Source: Rhodanobacter denitrificans
GTDB taxonomy: Bacteria; Pseudomonadota; Gammaproteobacteria; Xanthomonadales; Rhodanobacteraceae
DNA length: 64,000 nt
Reading direction: 5' to 3'
NCBI GenBank assembly: GCA_003241385.1
Contig: QFPO01000010.1
Location: forward strand, 1-64,000
The notes under the pieces are model-generated. The model made no database searches. It was not told the DNA's origin and was given only the letters and a program-made list of their open reading frames with translations. How positions within the stretch are numbered: the stretch's first letter is position 1; every line of letters starts with the position of its first letter. Below, in pieces: positions 1-8,582 of the stretch. The position numbers and the translations under genes were made by a program.

Positions 1-16
1 CAGCGCAGGCGGTTTT

Positions 17-120
17 GGTGACTTTTTCCAAGAAAGAATGTCCGGGAGACATTCTTGACGTCGCGCCAGCGACGGCCCGAAGGGCGGACGCCAGGGATGA
101 CGGTCCGCAAAAAAGTCACC
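17..120. repeat. Palindromic intergenic element
   Basis: An 11-base perfect inverted repeat (GGTGACTTTTT at 17-27, AAAAAGTCACC at 110-120) encloses about 82 bases. Inside lies a second perfect hairpin, AAGAATGTC / GACATTCTT (34-42 and 48-56, five-base loop). A further short palindrome, GCTCGC/GCGAGC, follows just after 120. No convincing reading frame covers it. It looks like a REP/MITE-type intergenic element of the kind scattered in Xanthomonadales chromosomes. I see only this one copy in the window, so copy number is unknown. Confidence 0.5.
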
Positions 121-199
121 CGCTCGCGCAGCGAGCAGAAGCTCTTGCTCTAAAAGCTCCAGCTTGTAAGGCCCCAGAGGATCGATGGCTCGGAGCAGG

Positions 200-316
200 C
201 AAGATCAAGACCGGCATCGACATCGAAGCTCAAGTGCTTCAGATCGCGCAAAAGCAAAAGCCGCCACGAAGCACGAGTCGAATCCAAACCGCTCGACGGA
301 AGAAGAACCAAAAAAA
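200..316. repeat. Diverged intergenic repeat, copy 1
   Basis: The core at 204-249 matches 7163-7208 at 40 of 46 positions without gaps. Weaker, gapped similarity continues to the terminator of the neighbouring leftward gene. The six core differences would mostly change codon second positions in the frame that reads IKTGIDIEAQ here and IKIGIDTEVQ in copy 2, so it does not look like a conserved protein. Both copies sit just beyond the terminator of a leftward gene. Confidence 0.6.
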
Positions 317-342
317 GCAGGCGCCCGTAACCGGACGCCTGC
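311..342 (-). terminator. Rho-independent terminator of the FG-GAP gene
   Basis: On the minus strand, GCAGGCG (342-336) pairs with CGCCTGC (323-317) around a 12-base loop and is followed by seven Ts. It lies about 60 bases past the stop codon of the secreted FG-GAP protein and is a textbook intrinsic terminator for it. Confidence 0.85.
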
Positions 343-399
343 CGAGGATCGCCGCCGCCGACCGCCGGGGTTGCGGCCAGCGGCGACGCAGCCCTGCGC

Positions 400-3120
400 T
401 CAGTCGCGCGCCGCGGCGCACTGGCCGGTCTCGCCGGCCTCGAATCCGCTGCAGAACAACGCATCGACGACCGCACCCGGCTCGACGGTCAGGCTGACCG
501 GCACCGGCACCAGCGGATTGACCGGATCGTTGCTCGACACGCAGACGTTGGCCGCGTACGAGCCGGGCGTCAGGCCGCTCGCGTTCGCGGTGACGGTGAC
601 CTGGGCGGTCGCGCCCGGCACGACAGTGCCGGACGCCGGCGTCTGGTTCAGCCACGACACCTGGGCCGGCATCTGGCAGCCCGGCGGCGGCACGTCGCCG
701 AGATTGACGATCATCGTCAGATGGAAATCCGGTGCGCCGAGGTTGGCCGCGTCGATCGGCTCGTCGAACTCGCAGGCCACCGACGACATGAAGGTCGGAT
801 GCGTCTCCGGCGTGGCGTTGGCGCCCGGGAAGAACAGGCCGAGCCAGTCGCCGATGCCCGGCGTGTGGTACTCGACGACCAGGTCGAGCCCGCGCGTGTC
901 GTCGATCGTGCCGGTCACCGGGATCGTCATCGTGACCAGGCCGCTGTCGATCGTGCCGCTGGCACTGCCGATCAGCGTCAGCGCACCGGTCGGGATCGTG
1001 TCGACGGCCACATCGTGGGCGATCGTGTAGAGGTTGATCGTGATCGGCATGCCGGCCGGTCCCATGCCGCCGGAGGACACCGTGACGCTGCTGATGCCGG
1101 CGCGCGGACCGACCTGCGGATGCTCGCCGAAATAGAAGCGGCGCCACCAGCTGTTGTCGGCGGTGTTCTTGCCGACGACGCCGCAGGACAGGCCGGTGTC
1201 GCCGGGCGAGTTGTCGTCCATCTGCGAGATCGCCCAGTCGCCGAGCACGGCCGGCATGGCCGAGCCGGTCGGCGCGATGCGCGTGCCGCGGTTCAGCGTC
1301 GGACGCTCGCCGCCGGCGGCGGCATGGGCCGCGGCGCGGCGGGCTGCCGCGTAGCTCGGCGGCAAACGCTCGGCGGAGTACTCGACCACGCTGTACTGCA
1401 GATCGGCGGTGCCGCCGTTGTCGATCGCCAGCGTCTGGCTGGCCGAGGCGCCGCTGGCGACCGTGAAGTCCAGGCGGCCCGGGCTGACGCCGATCGCGGC
1501 GGCCGGCACGTCCGGCGTCACCGTCAGCGCGACCGGCACGGCGATCGACGGCTGTGCCGGATCGGTGCTCGACACGCACAGTGCCGCGGTATGCACGCCC
1601 TTCGTCAGCGCGCCCGCGTCCATCGTCACGTCGACCGCGTCGGCATGGCCGGGTGCGAGACTGCCGGCGCTGCTCGCCAGTGTCAGCCAGGCGGTCTCGG
1701 CGGGGCGGTCGCAGTCGCTCTCGCCGATCGTGTAGTCGAGCGTCGCACTGCCGGTGTTGATGACGGACAGCGCGACCACGCGCGAATCGCCTTCCTTCAC
1801 CGTCGCGGTCAGCGGGCTCGGCGCGACCGCCACGGCCGGCTGCGTCGTGCCGACCAGGTTCGTGAAGAAGTAGCCCGCGCCCTGCAGGAACTGGCCGCCC
1901 GGGCTGGCGACGCCGGAGGCGAGCAGCACGGTACGCGCGTCGATCGCCGCGGTGGTGCCGATCGAATCGTTCGCGGCCGCGTCGCTGGCGACCAGCTTCT
2001 GCGCGTACTCCCAGCCGCTGCCCGACTCGGTGAACACGTAGCCGGCGCCGGCCCAGGATTCGCCGTTGACGGTCGCCGCGGTGGCGCCGGCGACGATCGC
2101 GCTGTCGGTCATGCCGACCGAATAGCCGAAGTTCGCGAACTTCTCCGACTCGGGCGAGGCGATCGTATGGGTGCGGCGCCAGCTGCCGTCGATCTGCGTG
2201 TAGACGTAGATCACGCCCTCGGTGCCGAGCGTCGGCGCGCCGGCGACCAGACGATGGCCGCGCGCGGCCAGCGACTGGCCGAGGTTCGAGTAGAACTCGC
2301 CGATCAGCTTCTGCTTCTGCGTCCAGACGCCGTCGACCGGCTTGAAGAAGTACAGCGAGCCGGGGAAGTCCTGGAAGGCCAGCAACGCGCTGACCACGAT
2401 CGTGTTCTCGGCGAACGCGACGCGCCAGCCGAACGCATCGCCGTCGCGCGTGTCGACGCCGCGGATCTTCTGCGTCTGCGTCCAGTTGCCGCCCGATTCG
2501 GTGTACAGGTAGACCGCACCGCGCGGATTGCCGTTGACCTTGGCCTGCGAGGCGCCGACCAGGGCCGAGCTGCCCGACAGCGCCAGCGCATTGCCGAAGC
2601 CGTCGCCGGCCTGGCCGTCGGCCGCGGTCAGCTTGGCGACCTGGCTCCAGTTGCCGCCGCTGCGGCGGAACACGTAGACCGCGCCCTGCCCGTCGTTGGC
2701 GCCGACGCGGGCCGCGTCCGAACCGATCAGGGCGGTGTCGCCCTCGAGCGCGATCGCCGCGCCGAAGCGCGCATTGTCGCCGGCTGCGCCGTCGGCGGCC
2801 TGCAGCTTCTGCACCTGCTGCCAGGCACCGCCGGAGCGCGCGAACACATAGACCGCGCTGCGCCCGGTCGTCGTGTCGTTGGTGCCGACCATCGCGGTAT
2901 CGCCCGCCAGCGCCACCGACTCGCCGAAGCGCTGCAGCTCGGTGCCGTCGCTGGCGACGATCTTCTGGTCCTCGATCTGGGTGACGGCGAACGGCACCGA
3001 TGCGCCGGACGGCGTCGTCGCGGCCAGCACGCCGGCGGCCGGGACCAGCGCCAGGCTCGCCCAGGCCAGGAGGACCATGCCGCCGGCTGCGCGCCGGAGG
3101 CTTCGTTGCATCGATCTCAT
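400..3120 (-). CDS. Secreted FG-GAP / choice-of-anchor type protein
   Basis: A 906-residue exported protein with a signal peptide (hydrophobic run near residues 11-33, ending ...AGVLA). Residues of about 60-420 hold roughly seven FG-GAP-like repeats (FGESVALAGD, VYVF, ALIG patterns), which normally build a beta-propeller. Then come two Ig-like repeats ending CVSSTDP...VPVALTV (about 430-585), a domain at about 620-806 that recurs in the secreted protein at 42622-43353, a third Ig-like repeat (815-880), and a tail DALFCSGFEAGE. That tail resembles the C-terminal 'DGFE' motif common on secreted proteins of Xanthomonadales (recalled, not searched). RBS GAAGG lies eight bases before the ATG. Function is unknown; adhesion or cell-surface binding is only a guess. 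Confidence 0.85.
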   Translation of the reverse strand: MRSMQRSLRRAAGGMVLLAWASLALVPAAGVLAATTPSGASVPFAVTQIEDQKIVASDGTELQRFGESVALAGDTAMVGTNDTTTGRSAVYVFARSGGAWQQVQKLQAADGAAGDNARFGAAIALEGDTALIGSDAARVGANDGQGAVYVFRRSGGNWSQVAKLTAADGQAGDGFGNALALSGSSALVGASQAKVNGNPRGAVYLYTESGGNWTQTQKIRGVDTRDGDAFGWRVAFAENTIVVSALLAFQDFPGSLYFFKPVDGVWTQKQKLIGEFYSNLGQSLAARGHRLVAGAPTLGTEGVIYVYTQIDGSWRRTHTIASPESEKFANFGYSVGMTDSAIVAGATAATVNGESWAGAGYVFTESGSGWEYAQKLVASDAAANDSIGTTAAIDARTVLLASGVASPGGQFLQGAGYFFTNLVGTTQPAVAVAPSPLTATVKEGDSRVVALSVINTGSATLDYTIGESDCDRPAETAWLTLASSAGSLAPGHADAVDVTMDAGALTKGVHTAALCVSSTDPAQPSIAVPVALTVTPDVPAAAIGVSPGRLDFTVASGASASQTLAIDNGGTADLQYSVVEYSAERLPPSYAAARRAAAHAAAGGERPTLNRGTRIAPTGSAMPAVLGDWAISQMDDNSPGDTGLSCGVVGKNTADNSWWRRFYFGEHPQVGPRAGISSVTVSSGGMGPAGMPITINLYTIAHDVAVDTIPTGALTLIGSASGTIDSGLVTMTIPVTGTIDDTRGLDLVVEYHTPGIGDWLGLFFPGANATPETHPTFMSSVACEFDEPIDAANLGAPDFHLTMIVNLGDVPPPGCQMPAQVSWLNQTPASGTVVPGATAQVTVTANASGLTPGSYAANVCVSSNDPVNPLVPVPVSLTVEPGAVVDALFCSGFEAGETGQCAAARD

Positions 3121-3593
3121 GTCAATCGCCTTCTTTCAGTATGTCGTGGTATCCGCCGTGCCGATTCGCACGGCGCCCGCGCCGATCCGTTCGCCAGCGC
3201 GGCGTCCCGGCCGTCGTCCAGCGGTCGTCTCCGTCGATCCTGTCCCTGCGGCCGGTCGCATGCCGTTGCGAATCCCTGTGGCCGTGCGTACGTCCGGACC
3301 GGCGGCCGGCGTGCCGATCCGGCGGCGCCTGCGGCCGGACCGGTCGCCGGGGAACGGCCCGCCTCCTGCGTGTGACTGCACAATGGCAGGCTGGCGCGGC
3401 GCCGGGTTCGCCGGCCGTTTGCAGCGTCTTTACGACGCGTTTTCGAGGCGTTTCGCGGCTGTCCGGTCAGGCCTATGCGACCGTCCCGGCCGGTCCGGAA
3501 GCGCCCGCGGCGCCGCGCCGCACGCCGAAACGGCACCGCGAGAAAGGCCGCGCGCCGCCGATCCGGCGCCGGGTGCGGCGCCGGCCTGACCGG
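3121..3593. other. Gene-free stretch with a GC hairpin
   Basis: 473 bases between two leftward genes. It should hold the promoter of the FG-GAP gene (near 3121-3200), although I see no clear -35/-10 pair. The left part has no protein-like frame; all long frames here are GC-driven and arginine-rich. The right end holds the hairpin described separately at 3563-3584. Confidence 0.5.
3563..3584 (-). terminator. GC-rich hairpin after the permease
   Basis: CCGGCGCC (3563-3570) and GGCGCCGG (3577-3584) form a perfect eight-base stem with a six-base loop, ten bases past the permease stop codon. No T-run follows, so it is a stem-loop with possible terminator or mRNA-stabilising role rather than a classical terminator. 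Confidence 0.4.
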
Positions 3594-4919
3594 TCAGATC
3601 GCGCCGGACCGGCTGCGGCGCACCAGGCCGTACAGCGCGACCAGCGCGGCCAGCGCCAGGCCGATCGCCAGCCATTCGGCACGCGTCAGCGTCGAGACGA
3701 TCGCACCCATCGCCAGCACGGCCAGCAGCGGGATCGCCGGCCCGCCCGGCAGCACGAACGGCGCACCGCGGCCGCGCAGATCCAGTCGCTGCGCGCGCCA
3801 GGCCGCCAGGCAGACGCCGACGTAGAGCAGGCAGTTGGCGCCGCCGGAGATCAGCGCCAGCGTCTCGAAGCTGCCGGCGATCGCGAGCGCGCAGGCCAGG
3901 CCGCCGTGCACGAGGATCGCCAGCAGCGGCACGTGATGCGCGGCGCTGACGCGGCCGAACGCGCGCGGCAGATAGCCGTCGCGGCCGAGCGCGAACACCA
4001 GGCGCGAGGAGCCGAGCAGGTTGCCCATCAGGAAGCCGGTCATCGACACGCAGGCGGTCGCCAGCAGCAGGCCGTAGCCGGGCGACCACAGCGCACCGGC
4101 GGTCGCCGCGATCGGCGCGGCGCTGCCCGGCAGCGCCGGCCCGAGCACGCCCTGGCAGACCACCTGGATGCCGATGTACAGCAGCACGACCAGCACGATC
4201 GCCGCCAGCGTCGCGCGCGGCACGTGACGCGACGGATCGCGCACCTCGCCGGACGGGATCAACGCGGTCTCCATGCCCGAGTACGCGAACATCACCAGCA
4301 CCATCGCCGTGCCGAGCGCGCTCCAGGACGGTACCTGGGTCCAGCTGATCTGGCCCCAGTCGACGAACAGCAGGCCGACGCCGGCCAGCGCGATCAGCGG
4401 CGCGAGCTTCAGCGTCGCCAGCGCGAGGATCGCGCGGGCGCCCAGGCGCACGCCGAACGCATTGAGTGCGATCAGCGCCGCCTGCAGCGCGATCAGTGCC
4501 GCCGCACGCGCGACCGGCTCGGCCAGCGCCGGCACGAAGTGCGCGAGCTGGCTCATCAGCGCCGCAGCGACGCCGGCGGCGGACGCCAGATTGCAGATCC
4601 AGCCGAGCGCACCGGCGAGAAAGCCCGCGAACGGGCCGAACGCCGCGCCGACGTAGGTGTACGGGCCGCCGGTCGCGATCGCGCGGCTGCCGACTGCCGC
4701 GAAGCACAATGCGATCGGCACGATCGCCAGCGCGCCGGCCAGGAATGCCAGCGGCGCCGCGCCGCCCATGCGCGAGGCGAGCAGCGCCGGCAGCATGAAG
4801 ATGCCGGCGCCGACGATGATGTTGACGATCGCCGCGGTCAGCGCGACCGGCCCGATCGCGCGGACCAGCGCGTTTTCGCCTCGCAGCGGACCGCCGGCTT
4901 CGGGTGCGGATGCGGACAT
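3594..4919 (-). CDS. APC-family amino acid permease
   Basis: A 441-residue integral membrane protein of the amino acid-polyamine-organocation superfamily, predicted to carry an amino acid or related amine across the inner membrane. The first helix has the family signature IVGAGIFMLPALLA, and about 12 hydrophobic segments follow, including GGPYTYVGAAFGPF and a helix 6-like segment, FAYSGMETALIPSGEV. I chose the ATG at 4919 (MSASAPEAGG) because the 35 residues upstream in frame are not protein-like, although the ribosome site is weak. The substrate cannot be read from sequence. It faces away from fis, from which it is separated by the fis promoter region. Confidence 0.85.
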   Translation of the reverse strand: MSASAPEAGGPLRGENALVRAIGPVALTAAIVNIIVGAGIFMLPALLASRMGGAAPLAFLAGALAIVPIALCFAAVGSRAIATGGPYTYVGAAFGPFAGFLAGALGWICNLASAAGVAAALMSQLAHFVPALAEPVARAAALIALQAALIALNAFGVRLGARAILALATLKLAPLIALAGVGLLFVDWGQISWTQVPSWSALGTAMVLVMFAYSGMETALIPSGEVRDPSRHVPRATLAAIVLVVLLYIGIQVVCQGVLGPALPGSAAPIAATAGALWSPGYGLLLATACVSMTGFLMGNLLGSSRLVFALGRDGYLPRAFGRVSAAHHVPLLAILVHGGLACALAIAGSFETLALISGGANCLLYVGVCLAAWRAQRLDLRGRGAPFVLPGGPAIPLLAVLAMGAIVSTLTRAEWLAIGLALAALVALYGLVRRSRSGAI

Positions 4920-5017
4920 CGGCGGCGCGCTCGGGACGGAGCCGCTAGCCTCGCATGCGCGCGCCCGGTTGGCGAGGTCCGTCCGTGCGCATGACAGGAC
5001 ATGCCAGCTTGCGGGAC

Positions 5018-5046
5018 TTACCAAGCCGCCGGCCAGGCGCTAGAAT
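5018..5046 (+). promoter_or_regulatory. fis: Candidate sigma-70 promoter of fis
   Basis: TTACCA (5018-5023), a 17-base spacer and TAGAAT (5041-5046) give a reasonable sigma-70 promoter about 98 bases before the fis start. The match is four of six at -35 and five of six at -10. This would leave a leader of about 90 bases. Confidence 0.5.
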
Positions 5047-5143
5047 CCCCGCCCCGTACGCGGCACGATTTTCGCGATCCTTCGCTGATCGCGCCCCGGC
5101 GGTACCTAGGACGTCTCGCTCTCCTTCTCCAGGGTCTGCCGCT

Positions 5144-5419
5144 TTGAATGCCGTCTCCGTCCTGCGTGTCGATACGACGCCGGGTTCCCTGCAGCCTGCT
5201 TTGCGCGAGTGCGTCGCGCGTGCAGTGCGCCGCTATCTGTCCGACGTCGATGCCCGGCCCAGCGAAGGGCTGCACGAACTGGTGCTGCGCGAAGTGGAAA
5301 TTCCGCTGCTGCACGAGGTCATGAACTGCTACGGCGGCAACCAGAGCAAGGCCGCCGCCGCGCTCGGCATCAACCGCGCGACCCTGCGCAAGAAGCTGCA
5401 GCAGTACGGCTTGGCCTGA
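5144..5419 (+). CDS. fis: DNA-binding protein Fis, TTG start
   Basis: A nucleoid-associated protein that bends DNA and modulates rRNA and growth-phase genes. The C-terminal helix-turn-helix is unmistakable: NQSKAAAALGINRATLRKKL, ending at the usual QQYGL. The in-frame ATG far upstream (4955) gives 63 extra residues that are basic, unstructured and overlap the promoter. The TTG at 5144 gives 91 residues, the normal family length, with AGGG about ten bases upstream. It directly precedes purH, an arrangement I recall from other Xanthomonadales. Confidence 0.88.
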   Translation: MNAVSVLRVDTTPGSLQPALRECVARAVRRYLSDVDARPSEGLHELVLREVEIPLLHEVMNCYGGNQSKAAAALGINRATLRKKLQQYGLA

Positions 5420-5444
5420 GCGGCCGGACCCGGCGCGGCGTCGC

Positions 5445-5450
5445 TATAAT
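5445..5450 (+). promoter_or_regulatory. purH: Consensus -10 box before purH
   Basis: A perfect TATAAT in an otherwise GC-rich sequence, 33 bases before the purH GTG. No convincing -35 lies 16-18 bases upstream, so an activator or a relaxed -35 would be needed. No purine-repressor palindrome was recognised beside it. Confidence 0.5.
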
Positions 5451-5483
5451 GCGCGCCCCTTTTGCGCTGCCCGGGATGTTGCC

Positions 5484-7058
5484 GTGTCCGATTCCTCCGC
5501 CGTGGCGATCCGCCGCGCGCTGCTCAGCGTCTCCGACAAGACCGGTCTGATCGACCTGGCCCGCGGCCTGGCCGCGCGCGGCGTCGAGCTGCTCTCGACC
5601 GGCGGCACCGCACGCGCGCTGCGCGAGGCCGGACTGGCCGTGCGCGACGTCGGCGACCTGACCGGCTTCCCCGAGATCATGGACGGCCGCGTCAAGACGC
5701 TGCATCCGAAGGTGCACGGCGGTCTGCTCGGCCGGCGCGGCACCGACGACGCGGTGATGGCCGAGCACGGCATCGTGCCGATCGACCTGCTGGTGCTGAA
5801 CCTCTATCCGTTCGAGCGCGTCGCCGCCGATCCGTCGAGCACGTTCGACGAGGTCGTCGAGAACATCGACATCGGCGGCCCGGCGATGCTGCGCGCGGCC
5901 GCGAAGAACTTCGCGCACGTCGCCGTCGCGACCGACTCCGCGCAGTACGCGGCGCTGCTCGCCGAGCTCGATGCCGGCGGCGGCGCGCTGTCGGCGCGCA
6001 CGCGCTTCGCGCTGGCGGTCGCCGCGTTCAACCGCGTCGCCCGCTACGATGCGGCGATCGCCGACCATCTCTCGTCGATCGGCCAGGACGGCAGCCGCAG
6101 CACGTTCCCGGCGCAGCGTCACGACATCTCGGTCAAGCTGATGGACCTGCGCTACGGCGAGAACCCGCATCAGCAGGCCGCGTTCTACCGCGACGTCGAG
6201 CCGCTGCCCGGCACGCTGGCGACGCTGCGCGCGCTGCAGGGCAAGGAGCTCAGCTACAACAACCTCGCCGATGCCGATGCGGCCTGGGAATGCGTGCGCC
6301 AGTTCGAGGCGCCGGCCTGCGTCGTCGTCAAGCACGCCAACCCCTGCGGCGTCGCGCAGGCTGCGACGATCGGCGCAGCCTACGAACAGGCCTACGCGAC
6401 CGATCCGACCTCGGCCTTCGGCGGCATCATCGCGTTCAACCGGCCGCTCGACGCGGCCACTGCGAAGACGATTCTCGACCGCCAGTTCGTCGAGGTGCTG
6501 ATCGCACCGGCGGTCGACGCCGAGGCACGCGCGGTCTGCGCGAAGAAGCCGAACGTGCGCGTGATCGAGATCCCGCCCGGCGAGGGCCGCAACGCATTCG
6601 AGCTCAAACGCGTCGGCTCGGGCCTGCTCGTGCAGACCGCCGACGTGCGCGAGGTGCGCCGCGACGAGCTGCGCGTCGTCACGCGGCAGGCGCCGACCGC
6701 GGCGCAGACCGACGACCTGCTGTTCGCGTGGCGCGTCGCCAAGTTCGTCAAGTCCAATGCGATCGTCTACGCGCGCGACCTGCGCACGGTCGGCATCGGC
6801 GCCGGCCAGATGAGCCGCGTCGTCAGCGCGCGGATCGCCGCGCTCAAGGCCGAGGAAGCCGGCATCACCGTGCCCGGCAGCGTGATGGCCAGCGACGCGT
6901 TCTTCCCGTTCCGCGACGGCATCGACGCGGCCGCCGCAGCCGGCATCGCCGCGGTGATCCAGCCCGGCGGCTCGATGCGCGACGAGGAAGTGATCGCCGC
7001 GGCCGACGAAGCCGGCATCGCAATGGTGTTCACCGGCGTGCGCCACTTCCGCCACTGA
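5484..7058 (+). CDS. purH: Bifunctional AICAR transformylase / IMP cyclohydrolase
   Basis: The last two steps of de novo purine synthesis: formylation of AICAR with 10-formyl-tetrahydrofolate, then ring closure to IMP. The 524-residue length is normal. The N-terminal cyclohydrolase domain starts RRALLSVSDKTGL and has the STGGTA loop. The C-terminal transformylase domain contains YGENPHQ, the KHANPCG motif with catalytic Lys-His, and the TSAFGGIIAFN loop. Translation starts at GTG with GGGA a few bases upstream. Fis lies 64 bases upstream; purD, the other purine gene, is 8 kb away on the same strand. Confidence 0.97.
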   Translation: MSDSSAVAIRRALLSVSDKTGLIDLARGLAARGVELLSTGGTARALREAGLAVRDVGDLTGFPEIMDGRVKTLHPKVHGGLLGRRGTDDAVMAEHGIVPIDLLVLNLYPFERVAADPSSTFDEVVENIDIGGPAMLRAAAKNFAHVAVATDSAQYAALLAELDAGGGALSARTRFALAVAAFNRVARYDAAIADHLSSIGQDGSRSTFPAQRHDISVKLMDLRYGENPHQQAAFYRDVEPLPGTLATLRALQGKELSYNNLADADAAWECVRQFEAPACVVVKHANPCGVAQAATIGAAYEQAYATDPTSAFGGIIAFNRPLDAATAKTILDRQFVEVLIAPAVDAEARAVCAKKPNVRVIEIPPGEGRNAFELKRVGSGLLVQTADVREVRRDELRVVTRQAPTAAQTDDLLFAWRVAKFVKSNAIVYARDLRTVGIGAGQMSRVVSARIAALKAEEAGITVPGSVMASDAFFPFRDGIDAAAAAGIAAVIQPGGSMRDEEVIAAADEAGIAMVFTGVRHFRH

Positions 7059-7158
7059 CGGCGTGCGTCGCTGATCGAGCGGCGCAACCAAAAGAGCCGG
7101 CTCCCATCGATCTGCGCGAATCGACTGCGGCCGATCTCGTCCGCGCCGATCGAGAAGG

Positions 7159-7277
7159 GCGAATCAAGATCGGCATCGACACCGAGGTTCAAGGGCTTCG
7201 GATCGCGCCAAGCAAGAACGGCACGTAGCAGGCCGAACCCGAATCATCCCGCAGTCGGGAGAAGGACCCAAAAGAAA
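7159..7277. repeat. Diverged intergenic repeat, copy 2
   Basis: Core 7163-7208 matches 204-249 at 40 of 46 positions, and looser similarity continues rightwards to the terminator at 7277. It lies between purH and the end of the leftward lipoprotein gene, in the same orientation relative to that terminator as copy 1. Confidence 0.6.
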
Positions 7278-7299
7278 GGGGCCGATCAGCGCGGCCCCT
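7268..7299 (-). terminator. Intrinsic terminator of the lipoprotein gene
   Basis: AGGGGCCG (7277-7284) pairs with CGGCCCCT (7292-7299) around a seven-base loop. Read leftwards it is followed by TTTCTTTT, so it terminates the gene ending at 7353. It may also serve purH from the other side, although the rightward flank lacks a T-run. Confidence 0.8.
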
Positions 7300-7352
7300 C
7301 TCGGTATTGCGGCGTGGCGTGAACCGCCCTCACCGCGGACGACACGGCCAGA

Positions 7353-7889
7353 TCAGCCGCCCTTGACGTCCTTGGCCGCCGATTCGGCGTCGTCGAGCGT
7401 CCGCTTGGCGCGCGCCTTGGCAGCCTCGTGCGCGGCATCCGCCTGATCCTTGCACGCGCCCTGCTGGCCCGATGCCAGCATGTCGCAGCGCTCCTTGGCG
7501 ACCTTCAGCGCCGCATCGGCCTCCGCGATCGCCAGATCGTAGTCGGCCTTGGCCTGGGTCTTGAGCGTATCGGCCTGCACGTCGGCGACGTCCTTGCCGG
7601 CGTCGCGCGCGACGTCGGTCGCATCGCTCTGCGCCTCGTTGATCTTCTCGTTGGCCTTGGTCTCGGCCTGGGCGACCTCGGCACGCGCCTCGGCGGTCGC
7701 GGCGTCGAGCTTGCGCTGCGCCTCGGCGGCCTTCTCGTTGGCCTGCTGCTGCGCCTTGGCGACGTCTTCGGCCGCCTTCTGGCGTGCCTGCTCGACCTTG
7801 CGATCCGCCTCGGCGGCGGAATCCTGCCGGCTGCAGGCGGACAGACCCAGAACGGCCGCGATCGCGGCGACCAGCAACGTGTTCTTCAT
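7353..7889 (-). CDS. Coiled-coil lipoprotein
   Basis: A 178-residue predicted lipoprotein. The signal peptide KNTLLVAAIAAVLG ends in a lipobox LSAC, so the mature protein begins at Cys. The rest is almost wholly charged and alanine-rich helix (repeated EKAAEAQ, ARAEVAQAE, DATDVARDAGK patterns), predicted to form a long coiled coil, with a likely disulfide pair near the end (RCDML...GACKD). The ATG at 7889 is preceded by AGGAG. It has its own terminator and no operon partner. Similar alanine-rich envelope lipoproteins exist in related bacteria, but I cannot assign a function. Confidence 0.8.
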   Translation of the reverse strand: MKNTLLVAAIAAVLGLSACSRQDSAAEADRKVEQARQKAAEDVAKAQQQANEKAAEAQRKLDAATAEARAEVAQAETKANEKINEAQSDATDVARDAGKDVADVQADTLKTQAKADYDLAIAEADAALKVAKERCDMLASGQQGACKDQADAAHEAAKARAKRTLDDAESAAKDVKGG

Positions 7890-8042
7890 GACGGTTCTCC
7901 TGATGGGACGGCCCCCGCCGGATGCCCCTCTCGGGTCCTTCCGGGCCGCGGCGTGCATTGGAGTGCCGCGTTCATGAATGCGCTGTGATCGGCACGACGT
8001 CGTACATGCCAGCCGTTCAGCAACGGAGGCCCAGCGGCGGCG

Positions 8043-8582
8043 TCAGCCGGAGAAGCCGCCGTCGGCGAGGAAGGCCGTCTCTTCGGCGCTGCTCTGGCGC
8101 CCGAGCATCGCGTTGCGATGCGGAAAACGGCCGAAACGGCGCACGATCGCGCGGTGGCCTTCGGCGTGCTCGAGCGGCTCCTCGCCGAGCTCACGCATCA
8201 GCGCGACCGAGCGCTCCTGGTCGGCCAGGTCCTCCGAATGCGCGAACGGCAGATAGCAGAACAGGCGCAGCTCCGGCTCGATCGCGCGGTCCAGACCCTG
8301 CGCGAGCGCGTCGCGCGCGATCCGCCGCGCCAGCGGATCGGTCGCGTACATGTGCGCGCTGCCGCGGAACGCGTTGCGCGGAAACTGGTCGAGCAGCAGC
8401 AACAGCGCGAGCACGCCTTCCGGCTGCGTCCGCCACGCGTCGAGCTCGCCGCGCGCGGCGGCGAAATGGGTGTCGAGAAAGCGCTCGCGGAAACGCGCGT
8501 CGAACGCCGGGTCCTTGTCGAACCACTGTTCCGGACCGGCGTCGCGCCAGAACGCGACGACGGCGGCGGCCGTCTCGCGCAT
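8043..8582 (-). CDS. DUF924 family protein
   Basis: A 179-residue cytoplasmic protein of the DUF924 family, alpha-helical and distantly TPR-like. Family hallmarks are VVAFWRDAGPEQWF near the N-terminus, LLLLLDQFPRNAFRG in the middle, and FCYLPFAHSEDLADQE followed by FGRFPHRN. No biochemical role is established that I know of. Its ATG shares one base with the stop codon of the upstream antiporter gene (TGATG), which implies translational coupling and a possible functional link to cation/proton exchange. Confidence 0.85.
   Translation of the reverse strand: MRETAAAVVAFWRDAGPEQWFDKDPAFDARFRERFLDTHFAAARGELDAWRTQPEGVLALLLLLDQFPRNAFRGSAHMYATDPLARRIARDALAQGLDRAIEPELRLFCYLPFAHSEDLADQERSVALMRELGEEPLEHAEGHRAIVRRFGRFPHRNAMLGRQSSAEETAFLADGGFSG

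Noticed and set aside
721..3375. Very long arginine-rich plus-strand frame opposite the FG-GAP gene
   Set aside because: It is a GC-driven antisense shadow of the real minus-strand gene, as are many long frames in this window.
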